Under the pieces are notes generated by a model. The model was not told the origin of the DNA. It saw nothing but the letters and a program-made list of their open reading frames with translations, and did no database searches. From contig CM063292.1 of assembly GCA_032173965.1 (NCBI GenBank), positions 3,858,001 to 3,922,000 on the forward strand: 64,000 bases of DNA, written 5' to 3'. Both the position numbers and the translations under genes were made by a program. Every line of letters begins with the position of its first letter. Position 1 is the first letter of the stretch. Source of the DNA: Sitta carolinensis (lineage: Eukaryota; Chordata; Aves; Passeriformes; Sittidae). Positions 62,828 to 64,000 of the stretch are shown piece by piece.

Positions 62828-64000
62828 TTCAAGCATAAATGTTGAAGTGGTTGGCTCTTTTTCTGTTCTCCTCCAAAATATACCCATGAACATTCTTTTA
62901 GACAGGAATTTCATAGTTTAATCTTTGCTAGAAAAGTTTCCTCGATATTTTCCTTCACCCAGTTCTATTCTGTTATCCACAATTCAATCCACACACAGTG
63001 AATTAGCCAAAATTCCAGTTTAAGAGATTATATATTTGTACTTCATGGTCTTTTAAAAATTTCCCTATCCTTGTTCTTCTCTGATTCTTTATTCCAGTTT
63101 TGCTCTGTTGTATTCCAGAGTGAAAAGGTGAGGTATATTTTATTACTTCAGTAATACATTTGTAGCTCTTCAGTGTTTCTTCATCTTTCTTCTTTCTTTA
63201 ATCTTTCTGATGCTGAAAACTTTTAAAAAATCCATAATTTTCTTAAACACACGTTGTTTCTTTATAAAGTAGAAATTCATCAAGAAGGTGAGAGCCAATG
63301 AAAGGGTGTTATTTATCAGACAAGGACTTTAGAAGATAAAGAAAAACAGAACCAGATGAGAAACCAGCTTTAAGCTAAATAGTTCCAAACCAATTTTTTT
63401 TTAATTTTTTTTTTTTAACTGTCATCACCCACCCAGTTATTTCCCCAAGACACAAACCCTGCTGGCTGCCCAGTGCTCTGTTGTCACACACACAAGGATT
63501 AGCAGAGGAGTCAATCTCCAGCTCCTCCTGAGGAGACAATTACCCCCAGGAAAGGTTCCTTCCAGAGAGGGATTTCCCAGCAAAAGGGGGATGTGTGCAG
63601 AGGCCAGCTGAGGTTCCCCCCACTGCAGGAAAGAGAAAAATCTTCACTGTCCTTGGGCACCTCTGCCAAAGTCAGGGTCTTGGGAGAGCAGAAATGGGTG
63701 GTTCTGCATCAGCCTGGCACCCTGCTAAGAGTGTTCAACTGCTAAACCCCAGGGCAGGAGCAGCAGCTGGAGGAGCTCTCCTCCATGCACTCTTTATTTA
63801 AACCCAGTGGGTGCTGACAGCAGCAGGAGGAGCATCCATGATTTCCTTCCAAGGAGGCAAAACCCTGAGCCACGGCTCCTGTTGCTGGTTGAGTCTCTTT
63901 GCATGTGAAGCCTTGTCTTTAATCTGCTCAGGATGCTGGTATTCTTTCCTGCTCTGACAGAGATTGTTATTAGATAACGAAATCCATGCACCACACAAAC
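62828..64000. other. Unique intronic sequence
   Basis: T-rich, with two T runs near 63396-63417. No gene or repeat family recognised up to the window edge. Confidence 0.5.

Larger units (their letters stand above)
24095..64000 (-). other. CDH13: CDH13 intron preceding the exon (3' part)
   Basis: All sequence to the right of the exon is read as the intron upstream of it in the sense of transcription. No second splice-flanked cadherin-like open frame was recognised. It holds the larger minisatellites, most LTRs, and both CpG-richer islands. The intron continues beyond the window edge, so it is at least 39.9 kb long. Confidence 0.75.

Overview
This is vertebrate nuclear DNA, almost certainly from a bird and probably a songbird. 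The signs are short CR1 retrotransposon tails in the form common in passerines, several solo LTRs with TG...CA ends and 6-bp target-site duplications, no L1- or Alu-type elements, and one small spliced exon in about 64 kb of non-coding sequence.

The only coding sequence I can support is one 141-bp exon on the minus strand at 23954-24094. It encodes 47 residues in phase 0 and has a textbook acceptor and donor. Its peptide ends in the calcium-binding linker [10 protein letters not shown] and matches T-cadherin (CDH13, H-cadherin) where extracellular cadherin repeat 2 meets repeat 3. The window is therefore an internal slice of a CDH13 gene running right to left. Positions 24095-64000 are the end of the preceding intron and 1-23953 the start of the following one. 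Very large introns are characteristic of CDH13. All other long open frames fall in tandem repeats or unique intronic sequence without coding signs.

Layout: a 469-base cytosine-free GGGAA/GGTTT array (951-1419); CR1 fragments at about 4.2, 15.4, 21.7, 34.2, 46.8, 53.3 and 62.6 kb; solo LTRs of one family at 13126-13468 (+), 25331-25665 (+), 38059-38408 (+, nested) and 41120-41457 (-), plus a half copy at 11624-11781 (-); an unrelated LTR at 35150-35591 (-); and a weaker LTR candidate near 24840-25105. There is a 25/50-bp minisatellite at 30658-32090, a 19-bp minisatellite at 57267-58029 and a tandem duplication at 58508-58660. CpG-richer islands lie at 41520-42190 and 54140-54560.

The most unusual item is at 37987-38702. 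A 360-bp element (after removing a younger LTR nested inside it) is almost a perfect palindrome of the upstream half of the same LTR family. It has TG...CA ends and is flanked by an exact 6-bp duplication, GAGAGG. It appears to have integrated as a unit with two identical U3-type ends instead of a U3 end and a U5 end. I found no operon-like system, RNA gene or CRISPR array, as expected for intronic vertebrate DNA.
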